A DNA stretch of 64,000 bases from Allodiplogaster sudhausi (GCA_945643635.1 CALZFC010000006.1:5904501-5968500); one strand, 5' to 3'. Positions 33,565 through 46,102 are shown, counted from the first letter of the stretch. The notes: generated by a model from the letters alone, not told the origin. Numbers and translations are program-made.

Positions 33565-34690
33565 AGATAAAACGTACGTTTGCGTCACCCCGTTCTCTAA
33601 CACTGAGGCCAAGGCAATTATCATTACAGTGTCGAAAAGCTACCATGTGAAGCGGATCAACTACAGTCATGTGAGGAGAAAGAAAGAGAGAGGGAGAGAA
33701 AGTGAGGAGGAAAATGTAAGATAGAAAAGTTAGAGAAAATTAAGAGAAGGAGAGGGGGAGAGAGGAAAAAGGAGAGAGAAGGCGACTTTCCTTTTCCTTA
33801 GTCAGCCTGCATTCAATATCTTGAACCGTAAAATTTCTGACTGATTGAAAGGTAATAACGTTTACGTTTCCAGTCGTGGTGACCAACTCCCAGAAGCTGA
33901 AGGAGATGTTCACCCTCCCTTCCAACGACATCGTCATTACCATCCGCTCTTCGCCCCTCTCAATTGTGACGCTGGTAGTCGTCCAAGCGGAGGTACTGCT
34001 CATTTATATTATTTATTATTTATATCTACGAGTTATGGCTCAAACGAATTTAATAATGCGCGGCCTTTCTATTCCTAGAAAGAAAGAATTGCTACAGCTG
34101 GAAAATAGATAAAAATGTTGCTACTGCCCAATAATTACAGGCAGGTCCCTACCTCATAGAGATGCAGAGTGGTAGACGCTATCCACTGCCGAAGCTTCTT
34201 GGAGGAGGAATGGAAAGGAATGCAGCCGAGAACGGTTGTGAATTTACTATGCTGCCAGCTGGTCTACTGCTTTACGTGTCAGATAATGTGAGGATGTTTT
34301 CTCTCTTGGCCTTAACTTTTATTTGATTGACTTTGTATTTATTTTACAGTTGTGTTTGTTTTTAAACGCATCTTAGAAGAAAACTGTACATAACGAACGG
34401 CGAATCCCTATCAAACGCTTGTAATCTTTGTTTTTCTGATGGCTGTTTAAGACTGGCCTTACAAAACATTCAGACGTTATTCGAGTATTTGATCCCTGAC
34501 GCTGAATTCACAGTCGTCAAAGCGAGCGCCCGCCTCCCACAGATGGGAACTCGTGTCAAGGTTTGACGCGCTTGTTGTTCATTTATTTATTTATCGATCT
34601 ATTCATCGCGCATATAATCAGGGAAAAGAGTGGAACGAAGGTCCCCGAAAGTGTTTGGATCTTTTGGGAGCCGAAAGCAACGTAGGGTAA
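33565..34690 (+). CDS. Unrecognised multi-exon gene
   Basis: At least four exons splice with consistent phases: 33874-33992, 34141-34287, 34474-34560 and 34622-34690 (TAA). Peptides include VVTNSQKLKEMFTLPSNDIV, AGPYLIEMQSGRRYPLPKLL, LLLYVSDN, TLFEYLIPDAEFTVVKASAR and a C-terminus CLDLLGAESNVG. A preceding exon at about 33565-33666 (KTYVCVTPFSNTEAKAIII, TVSKSYHVKRINYSH) is likely, but its donor phase does not fit the simplest join. No domain is recognised; the beta-strand-like alternation is only an impression. It lies between ubiquitin and arginine kinase on the same strand, and a connection to the ubiquitin exons is not supported by phase. Confidence 0.55.
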
Positions 34691-34699
34691 TGTAGAAAC

Positions 34700-35550
34700 T
34701 AAATTTTAATCAAAAACTGTATGAGTTGTGCCTGATTAAGGCTCAAAAAACATGATGGGTGCTCCATTTCGGGCCTGGCTTTTCACCCTGCTTGGAATTA
34801 TTATTTCCATGTGATAACGCAAAAAAGGCTGTTAGTTAAGAAGAAGATATTTGGCTCATTTGTTGTAATCGTCTTCGGTATGGGTGAGCTATTCGTTTTC
34901 CTAATAAGGTAAGTGTGCGCAACGAAAATGCAACGAACCTGGTGCGCTAAAGGTATACAAGTGATGTATCAGATGTTGTATATTTCTTGCCTAGCCGTTA
35001 GGCGGACATCCATGTGTCTCCTACGCTCAATGTAACTTGGGAAAGTCAACATTCGATTGCTGAAATCACAATATGTTGTCGTGAATAGAAAAAAAAAACT
35101 TAAAAAGGACAAGATTTAATGCAGAAAAAAAAATCCATGAAAAAAAAATCTAGGATGACAAAAAATCTTGCTGTCTATATAGAGAGAAAGAGATGTACCC
35201 CTGGTTAGAACTTGATACGCGATTTCAGTACGTGTGAAATGTTTTATTAGATAGACTTCCAAAGTTTTTGCTAGCCTTTTACCAAGCACGCTAGTTCTTT
35301 TTAGATATTTTAAATACATATTTTTTTATGCATGCTTAATTATTTTAGGGATTTTTATTATTTTTCGCATTAATATTTCAAGAGTATAATAATAATAAAC
35401 ATTATTAATAATAATAATAATCATGATCATGATAGTAGTAGAAATAACAAAACAACAAAATAATAATAGTGGTAGAAATATCGAATTTAAAAAATAATAA
35501 TAATGATAACAAAAATTATAATAAATGTGGGTGATTTAAGCCCTCATTCC
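34700..35550. other. AT-rich intergenic or 5' intron of arginine kinase
   Basis: Holds an (ATA)n/(AAT)n stretch at 35380-35500 and no recognised coding sequence. The initiating exon of arginine kinase should lie here or further upstream but was not identified. Confidence 0.5.
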
Positions 35551-35552
35551 AG

Positions 35553-35729
35553 CTGCGAGCGATTCTCGCTAACATTGACGAGGGCTACAAGAAGTTGCAG
35601 GCGGCGCCCGAGTGCCACTCGCTCCTCAAGAAGTACCTCACCAAGGAGGTCATTGAGCAGCTCAAGGTTCGGGGGTTTTATTCTCCTTTAGTTTTTTCCC
35701 TTCTGTCTCCCTCGCTCTTTCTCTCCCAC

Positions 35730-35774
<45 letters not shown>

Positions 35775-37030
35775 GACAAGCAGACCAAGCTGGGTGCGAC
35801 TCTCTGGAACGTGATCCAGTCGGGCGTGGCCAACCTCGACTCGGGCGTCGGCGTCTACGCGCCGGATGCCGAGTCGTACACCGTCTTCAAGACGCTTTTT
35901 GACCCGCTCATCGAGGTGCTGTGATCCTTGAACTTTGATCTTTAATCTTTAATCTATTAATTGATTTTTATTTAAAACTTCAATTAAGTAGTTTTCCTAT
36001 AATATTCAATGTAAATTGCAAACTCGGGTAACAGAGCGAGATCAAAGTCTAGAAGATAAGACTAGCCTGGAAATTTCCTCGCTCTCGCCTGTTGCCCTGG
36101 AAACCCCTTCTACTCAAATTCTGTCTCTCTTTCTTACTTAATAAAAAAGTTGACTCCCATGGCGCATATACTATTTGTCCATGCCTTCGCATAGTCTAGT
36201 CTGTGAAAGTGAAACTGATTACAAGTTGAGGCTTGCAGAAACATATGGCATTTTGCTTATGCAGATTTTATGCAGGCGCATTCCGGCAGTGTTTACAGTT
36301 ACACTGGAGAATAGTATGCACATGAACTGAGAGATGCGGCTTGCAGTTTGCAGGAGTCGTCGTGGGTGCTATGTAAAATTCAGGAATTTCTTTGTCTGAA
36401 ATAAAATAATAAAATAAACATAAAATTATAGGTAAATAAGTTAATTTTTTTATGATTAAGAGAAGCCCTCGCTCACCACAGTAAAAAATTTCACAAGGGC
36501 TTCAACTCGGCCTAGAGCTCTGAATCCTGATATGGGACCATTAGAAAGGCGACCGTAAACTATACGGTACCTTGTTAACCGTGCCCATTCTCCTCAGGAC
36601 TACCACAACGGCTTCGCTTCCTCGGACAAGCAGCCGGCGACCGATCTCGGCGAGGGTAGGACTCATCTGCTCGCCGACCTGGACCCCGAGGGCAAGTTCG
36701 TCAAGTCGACTCGCATCCGGTGCGGCCGCTCCTTCAAGGGATACCCCTTCAATCCGTTCCTCACCGAGGCCAACTACCTCGACATCGAGGGTGAGTTGTC
36801 TCTCTCTCTCTGTCTCTCTCGCTCACTCTCTCTCTCCCTTATTCAGGCAAGGTGAAGAAGGTGTTCTCCTCGCTGAAGGACGGCGAGCTCGCCGGAACGT
36901 ACTACTCTCTGGACGGGATGACGAAGGAGGCAGAGGCGCAGCTTATCGCTGATCACTTCCTCTTCAAGGAGGGCGACCGCTTCCTCCTGGAAGCGAATGC
37001 GTGCCGGTTCTGGCCAAAGGTTTAGTTTTT

Positions 37031-37077
<47 letters not shown>

Positions 37078-37284
37078 TTCTATCTCTCTTCTCTTTCTCT
37101 CTCTCTCTCTCGCTCTTTCTCTTCCCCTCCCCTCTCTTTCTCTCTGTCTCTCTTCGCCGAAATATATGAACGGATACACAGAAACAGATAAATGTTTATT
37201 GTTTTTAGTCTATAAATATCAATTTTTGAGAAATATTATGATTTATGTACCTTGCTACTCATTGAAGTCTATTGCTTTTTTTCC

Positions 37285-37343
<59 letters not shown>

Positions 37344-37877
37344 GCGTCTCTCTCTTTTTCATCTGCAGGGTCGCGGCATCTTCCACAACAAGGACAAGTC
37401 CTTCCTGGTCTGGGTGAATGAAGAGGATCATCTCCGCATCATCTCCATGCAGAACGATGGCAATGTCGGACAGGTATTTATAGCCTCTTTCTCTTTCTCT
37501 CTCTCTCTCTCTTCTCTTTCTCTCTCTCTCTCTCGCTGTCTCGTAATCTCTCGCTCTCTTTTTCCTCCCTACTTATTTCCCTTCTCGCCCTATCTACCCT
37601 CCTCTCTCTCCCTCTCGCTATCCCTATCCTTATCTTCCTCTCTCTCCTACTAAACAACATAACCTTGCTCATCTCTCTGACTGCCGTTTTTTTCTCTTAT
37701 TCTATCTCACGTTCTATCGTAATATGTCCCGAATTTCCGCTTCCCAATTCTCTCCCGCACCCCACTCTCTCATCTCTCCTTCCCTCCTTCTCTCCCCCTC
37801 TTTCTCTTTCTCGGTCTCTCTCCCTGTCTTCCTCTTCTTTTCTCCCTTTCTCCCTCTCTCCGTCTCTCTCTCTCTCT

Positions 37878-37916
<39 letters not shown>

Positions 37917-39094
37917 CCAGGTCCTCGAGCGTCTGATGAAGGGCGTCAAGACGATCCAGACGGAGGCGCCCTTCTCTCGCGACGACCGCCTCGGCTGGCT
38001 GACATTCTGCCCCTCCAACCTGGGCACGACTGTCAGAGCATCCGTGCGCATCCGCCTCCCGAAGATCTCCGCCAAGCCAGAGTTCAAGAAGATCTGCGAT
38101 GATCTCCAGCTGCAGGTAAGAGAGAGAGAGAGAGAGGAGAGAGAGCGAGAGAGGGAGAGGGGGGGGGAAGAGAGAGGGGGAAGAGAGAGAGGGGAAGAGA
38201 GAAAGAAAGATTTGAGAGAGAGATGAAGATGGGAGAGAGGAAGAAGATAGAGAGAGACAGAAAAACAGAGAGTGAGAGAGAGGGAAAGAGAGAGAGGGGG
38301 AAGAGAGAGATTAACAGTGTGAGAGAGTGAGGAAGAGAGTGAGAGAGGGGGAAGAGAGAGATGAAGAGTGGTTAGAGAGGGAAAGCAAGGGAAAAATGAA
38401 ATGAGAGGAAGAGGACGTGAGAGAGAGAGAACGAGACTGAGAGAGATAGGTTGAACGAGACATGTTTCCCCACCTCTCCTTCTCTCACATTCTTTCTGCA
38501 GAGAGAACGCGAGAGAAGGAGAGGCGGGGAGGGGTTGAGAGAATGAGAGGTACAGTGAAGAGAGAATGAGAGTGCGAGAGAGAAAGAGAGAATGAGAGAG
38601 AAAGAGAGAGAATGATAGAGCTAGTGAAGAGAGAGAGGCCGATCGCAGAGATTTTTGAAAAGCCTACGCTTTCCAAAAAGTCGTCCGAGGCGCCTCTAAA
38701 ATCGTCATTCTCAACGCTTTCATCCCCAACGATATCCCCAAAACGCGTTCTCAACGCTTTGTTTTCTTGTGTGTACAACTCCCTTTTCCAGATCCTCGGT
38801 ATCCAAGGCGAGCACTCTGACTCGGTCGGTGGCGTGTATGACATCTCCAATAAGGTAAATAAATCGATATTTTCCCGCCAAAAACGATATTTAAACTGGA
38901 TTTGCTCATACAACAGTAATAATTATTGTGATATTTTCTGTCTCTATTTTCGAAAAAAAAAATTATATTGAGATGCAATTGTTTAATCGGAAATAAATGT
39001 TCAGCTCCGTATTGGCCTCACCGAGTTCGAGGCAGTCAAGCAGATGTACGACGGTGTCAAGCATCTCATCGAGCTGGAGAAGGCGGCGGCCTAA
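35553..39094 (+). CDS. Arginine kinase, 8 visible exons
   Basis: Cytosolic phosphagen kinase that reversibly transfers phosphate between ATP and L-arginine to buffer energy. Exons are 35553-35666, 35775-35915, 36598-36790, 36847-37019, 37369-37473, 37921-38115, 38792-38854 and 39005-39094, all phase-consistent, giving 357 residues. The family is about 355-360 long, so only the Met and perhaps a few residues in an upstream exon are missing. The N-terminal domain has [17 protein letters not shown] and the substrate-specificity region [13 protein letters not shown]. The catalytic domain has [17 protein letters not shown] (catalytic Glu), [16 protein letters not shown] (reactive Cys) and [16 protein letters not shown], the mobile loop. 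Introns are loaded with CT or GA arrays, several abutting splice sites. No neighbour suggests co-regulation. Confidence 0.97.
35725..35773. repeat. (CT)n forming acceptor tract of AK intron 1
   Basis: The CT array runs straight into CAG at 35774, so the microsatellite itself is the polypyrimidine tract of the 3' splice site. Confidence 0.9.
37026..37366. repeat. CT arrays in AK intron 4
   Basis: One array follows the donor (37026-37155) and another (37285-37345) precedes the CTGCAG acceptor, separated by unique AT-rich sequence. Confidence 0.9.
37485..37918. repeat. CT-rich AK intron 5
   Basis: Almost the whole intron is pyrimidine-biased. The last 50 bases are pure CT up to GTTCCAG. Confidence 0.9.
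38117..38635. repeat. (GA)n array at start of AK intron 6
   Basis: The donor GTAAGAGAGAGAG merges into a purine array of about 500 bases interrupted by a short CT segment near 38470-38500. It ends in a 30-base fragment (GTGAAGAGAGAGAGGCCGAT) of the repeat found in full at 39762 and 46204. Confidence 0.88.
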
Positions 39095-39761
39095 CCAGGA
39101 GGAGTGTGTCCTCAGCGAATCCTACAATCCCCCTCCCCCCCCCCCCCCCATTTGATGATGAACTTTTATTTCAGCCTTTTACGTCCCATTACGAGACCTT
39201 GACTGGTTTATATTCAATCTCGATAATTTTTGCAGCTCTAGCTACTGTAGTTATTGTATGCACCCAATCTTTGTTACATCTTTTTGGAGAAGCATTCCAG
39301 TTGGACACGTCTACAAGCGGACGAATATCTCTTCTTAATCTTTCTAGGTTCAAAGTGATTCTCGGAAGTGTGCCTTACAACATTTTAAATAAATTTTGTT
39401 TGTCGTCCCGCATATTACAAAATACGGAGAGAGAGAAAAAGTGATATTGGAAGAGGTTGAATAAGTGGTACAAAAAAGTATACAGGTATGTTCATATTTA
39501 CATAATGTCTTGAAAAGTGGACTCCGGAAGCATCCGAAGAAAATGACAAATTAGAAATGGAGTTTGACATATTTAAAAAAAATCGTGAACATACTGCGTG
39601 CTGAATTTGGGTCAGCAGAGCAGCGAATGGCCGAAGCCTTCCGTTTCATTATCAACGAAGAGGTCGAATATCAGGTGGTGTTCTTTGTTTTTATTTCATA
39701 CTGATAAAGCAACGAATACATTTCATCTATAAGTCTCATTGAATAAAGCTTTAGGCGGCTG

Positions 39762-40147
39762 CAAGGACTGCCTTTTTAGTGAAGAGAGAGAGGCCGATCG
39801 CAGAGATCACAAAAACGAATAGGTCGTTTATAAAGTTTTTTCCCTTCATTCTCTATAAGCGACATTTATGCTAACTGAGATCCTTTCCGTTATCATTATC
39901 ATACCAATTCTTCCAATTCGACAGCTCCATAACAAATTTGATGATAAATCAATTGACTTCGGACAGTTTAATTTCTAAAAAAAAAAAAACAGGAACACAA
40001 CGAAATATATACTCACATCATTGCAGCAAGGTCAATTCGCTCGAAAATCCTGTAGCCTTTAGTTAGGATGGGCATGGAGAAGGGGTGCAACCTAATATGA
40101 CTTTTCATCTCAATAAACATAATGTAAAAAATACAATTTCTTGGGCA
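39762..40147. repeat. 386-bp dispersed direct repeat, copy 1
   Basis: Nearly identical to 46204-46589. It starts CAAGGACTGCCTTTTTAGTG and ends TTCTTGGGCA. No credible ORF. An internal poly-A of 13 and TCATTATCATACCAATTCTT words give no diagnostic structure, so the class of repeat is unknown. Confidence 0.9.
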
Positions 40148-41094
40148 AGACGTCTACACCGAAATTAAAGAAAAATCAGGCGCCTTGCTAGAAAAAATTG
40201 CGAATTCTTCGCTTGGAGCTCTTTCTGTTCCTCTTGACCAAAATGATTGTATGATTTCTTTGCTTTACATATGTAAGCAATGGATGAAGAATGCATAGAA
40301 ACGATGATCCATTTTCAGGGCTTTCAATTGTTTACATTCCATGTAAAAAAAACCGCACGTTCAGCACAAAGATGTTGTTCGAAGGGCTCGGGGCGCAAAC
40401 CGATCATTACGGTAACATGGTCATACATACATTGATCTCCTAAAATCAGATCTTCATGCCATAATCAAGAGAGAACTTTTTATGCTGCCCGAGTTACCTC
40501 TCGGCTGTCTTACGTGTGAGCCTGGCCCACTCATTTTTTATGGTTTTGCGGTTCCTTGCGAACGCTAAGAACCACAGTTTTTGCGGCCAGGTCCACGTAT
40601 AGCCATCGGAAATAAAGAAAACATAATAAAGGATGCCGTATTGTTTTGTGTACCAGAGTGGCCGTACTCGTGTAACTTTGCTCATTTTTGTCGTATATAT
40701 ATAGTTAATAGCTCAACTGACCGCAAAAATCTGGGTTTTCCAATAATTAATCGTTCTCTCCTTCTTATACTTCTTCACTTAGTAGAACATCAAGGACTTT
40801 TCAATTCTTTTTAGATTCTTCTACAGGGATGTGTTGTGCTATTGGTGCTTTTGAGCACACGGCTTTTGTTTTCTCCTATGCCCATCTCTCTCTCCCACTC
40901 TCTCGCTGTCTCTGACCTCTCTCTCTCTCTCTTTTCTCTCTCTCTCTCCATTCTTTCTCTCTGATTTTCTTTCCTTTTCAAACTAGCGAAAACGAGTGGT
41001 TAAAAGTGTATTCCTAGGCAAAAAACAATGGACATCCCACCCGACAGTTGGAGTAATGCATTGTCAGAAATGCTGCCTTCCTCCCGGCAGATGG

Positions 41095-41150
41095 TGAAGG
41101 GTGGGGGAAGAAAGGTGGGGGAGCAGGTTGCCGGGTCGGGGGAGGTCCCG
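41095..41150 (+). other. Potential G-quadruplex region
   Basis: Runs GGGTGGGGG, GGTGGGGG, CCGGGTC and GGGGG lie within about 50 bases on the plus strand, satisfying a relaxed four-G-tract rule. The flanks are AG-rich. Confidence 0.45.
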
Positions 41151-42052
41151 CCAGTTCTCCCCCCAAAAAAACGACACTTTGCTACGACGGCTGAAGTGTG
41201 AGTGGAAAGTGAGAGAGCACTAGGAAAGGCGCGAGGCGAAAGGAAAGGGAAGAGAGAGAAAGTAAAGGAAAAGGTAAAGGAGCGAGATAAATTGAACGTC
41301 AGCTGAAGGAGAGGAGGTGGAAACTAAGATGTTGTAGTGTGGAGAGGGAAAGTTAGAGGGAGGAGAGGGGAAAGTAACCTCACCATCTTGCAGCGATCCC
41401 TCGGGGATAACAAATTGAAGAATGAAAAAATGGTCAAATCAGACGATTTTATACTGCAGGATGCACTTTTAGAGCTCCGCTTTCACGCATAATGAAATTT
41501 GCATCACGGATAGTTCAACGTTTCGTTACTCTGAAAATTTCAAATTAGGGGAACTTTCATCAGGAATTTTTGTTGTTGAGCCCTCGAGATAGCAATTTGG
41601 AAATTTCTCCTTTTCAGTCTTAAATTATCGTCATTCTTGCATTGCGAACTTGGTCGCCTTCTTTCCCACCCATTTCTTCATGATTGATCTAGCTAGAATC
41701 AGAATAAAATTGAATTTAACTCCCGTTCGTAATTCTGATATCATATGATTTTTATCATTGAATGTTCAATGCGAGGAGTTGAAGAAACAATTTATCTTTA
41801 CTAATTTTGTGTCAAATTGTCTTCTTTTCTTTGAGGGATACTGTTGTGGAGTTACATACATCTTCCATCCCTATATAAACCCCCTTCAACCCGTGAATAA
41901 ATGGTCATACGCCTTCTTCTCTGGTGTCCCGCATAGCATCTACTATTATTGATTTTTTCATCCCGTGGGAGAATGTTTCCAAGATGGACCCAAAAATAAT
42001 TAATATTGAATAATTAATATTGAGTAAATTGTCTGAGCGTCAGAGACTGAGT

Positions 42053-42057
<5 letters not shown>

Positions 42058-42111
<54 letters not shown>

Positions 42112-42135
42112 CGAGAGATAGAGAGAGAGGGAGAG
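42058..42135. repeat. (GA)n microsatellite
   Basis: Pure GA array of about 75 bases adjacent to the end of the inverted duplication. Confidence 0.92.
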
Positions 42136-42309
42136 GAGATTTGGGCATTCTACCTTGTAGATGTAAACTAGTCCAAGACAACGCTTGAATCTTGGCATTG
42201 CATTTATGATGAATCTGATTCGACTAGGCCTTTTTAGACCTGTGAGGCTTTTTCGCGGTGAAACGACTAGAGAACAAAAGCACCTTTAGGTTCTATGTAC
42301 ATATCGCTC

Positions 42310-44533
42310 CAGCGGGTGCAACATCGACCTCAGGACCCCGCAAGGATCGTTGATCTTGACAGCCAATTAGTCTTCAATTACTGTTTCTTTCAAGTGCCAA
42401 ATTTATTGTTATGTATCCAGTTTGGATTTGGACTTTGAACTCAACTTTTATACAACGGAAAAAGAAAACTAGGAAAAAGGCTACTCCGTTGACGAAAAGA
42501 ACTGATGCGTAGACTAGAAATCGAATTCACCACGCTCGGCGAAATCAATCTTCTTCCAATTGTTCAGTAGTTTGAAGCATGCCGCGCGAGCTACTTCCGC
42601 AAGGTTTGGAAGCCCGCGTCCGACGAAACCCTTGAAACTCATTTAAAAAAAAAAAGATGTAAAAAAACAAAAGGTAAAAGTAAAAAGTAAGAAAGACAAG
42701 TAAAAAAGATGGCATAGGTAAACTAAACTCCTTGACATCATAGACATAGCTCATAATTTTCAACAAATCTCGAAAGTTTTTTTTTACTCAATCAATCTAA
42801 TATTTTGAGAAAAAAAATAGATGCATTTGGCCTACCGAATATATCGCTTACCGAATAGAGCGTACTCTTGATGAGCACGATCACACGTCCATGGTGGGAG
42901 GAAATGACGTCGTAATTTTCCATATTGAACTCGTTACAGATCGCAAAGATGACATCTCCGACGTTTCCATTCGGTTGCATGACTAAGAACGAATAGACGC
43001 TCTCATCCCAGCCCATGGATTTATTCATTTTGTACACTTCCTTTATGGCATGGTCGTATATTTGGATGGGCTCCAGCGTTCTTTTTGCCCAAGTAAGATA
43101 TGGTTTATAGACACGATAACGGCCGATCGAATCCTTCTGCCGAGTCCATTCTGCTACATCCTTGCGATACACATCTCCGTAACACAAGAACACACGGCGC
43201 CCGAGTGCTTCCGCAATTTCTCGAAAAATCTCGAATTCGTCATTGGGTCCTGCAGGCCGATCAATGATGTATTCACTTGACTTGACTCTTCTGTCACTTT
43301 TTGCGATGAGCAGACGCCGCGCGCGTCTTCTCCTAGCTCCTCCATAACGCCATTCGTATGTCAGCAGGCAGAAGTGTTCCGTGTCATCATTTAGGCCCGA
43401 GTTTGGTAGCGTTATTATGGACATCCTTTGCTGAAACTCGTTGAGTGGTTGGTAACTATGACAGCTGGCATTGCTGACGTCCGTGTCAAAGAGAGACGAT
43501 GTTGCTGTGAAGTGAAGTATATTGATTGTATTTTTTTGAGACGAGGCTATGGCTATAAAGATGTCGGTTGGCGACGCGAAGGTGGCAGTGGTTGCAGGTT
43601 CTTCTAGGACAGTGCCTGAGTGCGGTAGGACACATGAGGTATAGCAGAAAGGAGGAAGTGGTCCTGGCCAGTTTGATGGAAGTGATGGCCACTTCATGGC
43701 TGCTATTGGCGTAATGAAACATCTGGCAACTGTGCACGCTGGAAGGGGAATTCCGAATGGGTTTGCCGGAGGTTGATCGAGCAGACGAAGGGCATTGTGC
43801 GAAAAATCTGAATCGGCCTTAGTGATGACCCTAGGATAAGCCCAGAGAATGGCCATGTCGGAGACGACAAGGAGACTCGCTGTAGTCTGAGAGCACTGGC
43901 TTATCGGCTGCAGCGAACGAATAGTCGACATCGGTCTGAATCATGGATTGTGATAAATTTAACACGATCTGAACTCTATCGATATGTCTTAACAGTGAAC
44001 GCGAAAAGTGAACAAAGAAGTTTATATTAAATATAGATAAGGTAGTTCTATCAACAGTAGATAGAAAATGGAGGAGTAGGACAAAGTAAAGAAGCATCTT
44101 TTAATTAGTTGGACAGAAATGGGTCAGCTTTGCACATCGGAGCGTGCGAGAAAGAGAAAAATCTCACATAATGCCGTCTAAAGTTGCTATACTGCGTTCA
44201 CATTTAATTAGCACCCCAGATGTTTGATCCAAACCATGCAGCACTCACAATTAATTAGCATTCCGAAAGATGTAGACGAAACCATCCTGAAAATTAACAT
44301 TCCATAGACTTGCTGAAATGTGTGTACCGAAAAGGGTTTCTTCAGGAAATGTGTTGCTGCAGGAAAATGTTAGAAATGTACAGTCAATCTTTCAAGTCGG
44401 ACCTACGCATAGATGGTGTCCTGTTCTTGTTTGTAAAATTAATGGGAGGTTGAATGCTTTTGGTATGTCAATGGTGAAAAAAACTACGAACAGGCGGTTG
44501 TTCAATTTGTGTACTTCCTCTTGCTGAATTGGC
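42310..44533 (-). repeat. Inverted segmental duplication, copy 2
   Basis: Reverse-oriented copy of 25338-27493, separated from it by about 15 kb that includes the retroelement, ubiquitin and arginine kinase. It has small indels, including about 20 extra bases in the last intron. Confidence 0.88.
42514..43931 (-). CDS. Unrecognised gene, copy 2, intact first exon
   Basis: Exon 1 (42852-43931) is a single 360-codon open frame starting MSTIRSLQPISQCSQTTASL. Exon 2 (42514-42630) joins at phase 0 after a TATTCG|GTAAGC donor and ends at a TAG that truncates the protein by 11 residues relative to copy 1 (GAATTCGATTTC-TAG instead of AAG), giving 398 residues. Segments include LRLLDQPPANPFGIPLPACT, RRVFLCYGDVYRKDVAEW, SFLVMQPNGNVGDVIFAI and GLPNLAEVARAACFKLLNNW. 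I recognise no domain. This copy keeps the frame across the site of the 4-bp loss in copy 1, so it is the better candidate for a functional gene. The upstream conserved sense segment near 44290-44649 carries a TGA in this copy. Confidence 0.5.
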
Positions 44534-44649
44534 TCGGAGGAAACCCAGCCTGCGAAGCGCAATCCGGCATCAGTCAGTGCCTGCGCGTCCAGAAGACACT
44601 GCGCAAAGAATAAATACACCAAATTCCGCCAGCGTGTAGTTGTCGACAA
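44392..44649 (-). CDS. Candidate upstream exon of copy 2
   Basis: Open frame beginning MSTTTRWRNLVYLFFAQCLL and containing EEVHKLNNRLFVVFFTIDIP and GHHLCVGPT before a stop. Its second half is conserved in copy 1 (25345-25460), where the stop after CVGPT is a Ser codon and the frame continues SKIDCTF to about 25560. Its first half lies outside the duplicated segment. It may be a 5' exon of the unknown gene. Confidence 0.35.
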   Translation of the reverse strand: MSTTTRWRNLVYLFFAQCLLDAQALTDAGLRFAGWVSSEPIQQEEVHKLNNRLFVVFFTIDIPKAFNLPLILQTRTGHHLCVGPT

Positions 44650-45383
44650 CTACAGCACCCTCTCACTTCCCGACTTCCAAGACTCTATTGCAAAAACTCT
44701 GTCGAAACTTCTTCGAGAACAATAGCACTCACCCTCCCGCTAATACTACTCATCCTCTCTCTAAATAAATTTACATCGATATCTGTACATTTTAATTCAG
44801 AAGAACTCGCTCTCTCTTTAATTCTCATTCTCAATTTTTGGTGATGTGCTTATGCTTTATTTATCTCGGCTGGGAATTACTCATTAGAATAGCTCATTGT
44901 GCCTTGCTCGTCCATATTTTAAAAAAATAACGAAAGATCAATTTACGAAACATCATTGGACGAAAGAGCACGGAAGCCGAATTGACATAGCATGCAGATG
45001 CCATCATTCGATGAGGAATATTTATGTATGTATATCATTTAGTATTACCATAGCATCTTGGTTGGCAACTTGTGTGATTAAAACTGACCATAAGCCAAGT
45101 TCTTACACTTTATTTACGGTGCACCGGAGTGGCAAAAGAGTGTGGAAATGGAGGAGCAGAAGAAAATAATGAATGCAATTTGAACAAACTACAAACATGA
45201 AATCAACTTATGGCGATACTCAATATCCATCAAAAGCAATAGTTTAACTTATTGTTAGAGGTCGAGAAAAATTGGACGGCTGAATTTAAACTTCGTTGGC
45301 AGAGGAAGATGGTTTGTCACTTCATGATCTAGTAATTGATTGGCATTATAACTATTATATAAATTTCTGCTCCTAGGTGACAA

Positions 45384-45587
45384 CTATTCGCCACAATGTT
45401 TACAAAATAGAAAAAAATAGAGCAAAATTTTCGAGAATCGTTTGATGTTTGACATATCAGGCAATTTCAATGTTTCAAACATTCTTTTGTATTTGTGTTC
45501 AAGCTCTGACTCCGGCCCGCTGCCCTTCCGCACGGCACTCTCCCCCACTCTCCCACTCTCCCTCTCCCCTCTCCCTCTTCCTATCAC
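45384..45587 (-). pseudogene. Fragment with YKRMFETLKLPDMSN peptide (inverted partner)
   Basis: Minus-strand frame encoding EHKYKRMFETLKLPDMSNIK, RFSKILLYF. The 92 bases 45412-45503 are reverse-complemented at about 46735-46826, where the plus strand encodes the same peptide followed by SVLWILWGLGII and a stop. Function is unknown; it resembles the C-terminus of a membrane protein or a transposon fragment. Confidence 0.4.
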
Positions 45588-46102
45588 CCTTTCTCTTTCT
45601 CTCTCACTCTCTTTCTTATATATTTTTATGATAGGAAAAAATATAGGAATAATTTTTCACTATGGCTATTTGAATGAATTGTTTTTAACTGTATAAATCT
45701 GACAACTTTCTTCAGTTAAATTAATAATTTTCGTGATTAGCCTTGGAAACACTGAAAGCAAGGAGATGTAGAGTAAAGTAGCATGAGTTACTAACTATAA
45801 CGATTCTCTTCTTGTTTAACTTGTTACTACATACAACTAACTAGTTTTTGAATGGGCAATCGCATTTGTGATCTTTCTCTTAACATAACGGCTTGCTGAG
45901 AATATACATCAGATCCGTTATAAATACATTTCTGTTGTCCTTACGTTCTAAATGAATGTTGCTAGGAAACCATTCGAACATTTTCATTCCATATATCATT
46001 AGAATAGGGCGTTATTTGTCAATTTATAGTCTACGCGAGTCTAAATTAGATATGAGTCACCGAGAAGCATCCCGTTTTCCTTTTGCTATCAATAAGAAGG
46101 AT

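Larger units (their letters stand above)
40150..42305. other. Intergenic, no gene recognised
   Basis: Contains short CT arrays (40905-40965), a G-run cluster at 41095-41150 and a (GA)n array at 42058-42135. No coding domain was identified on either strand. Confidence 0.5.
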
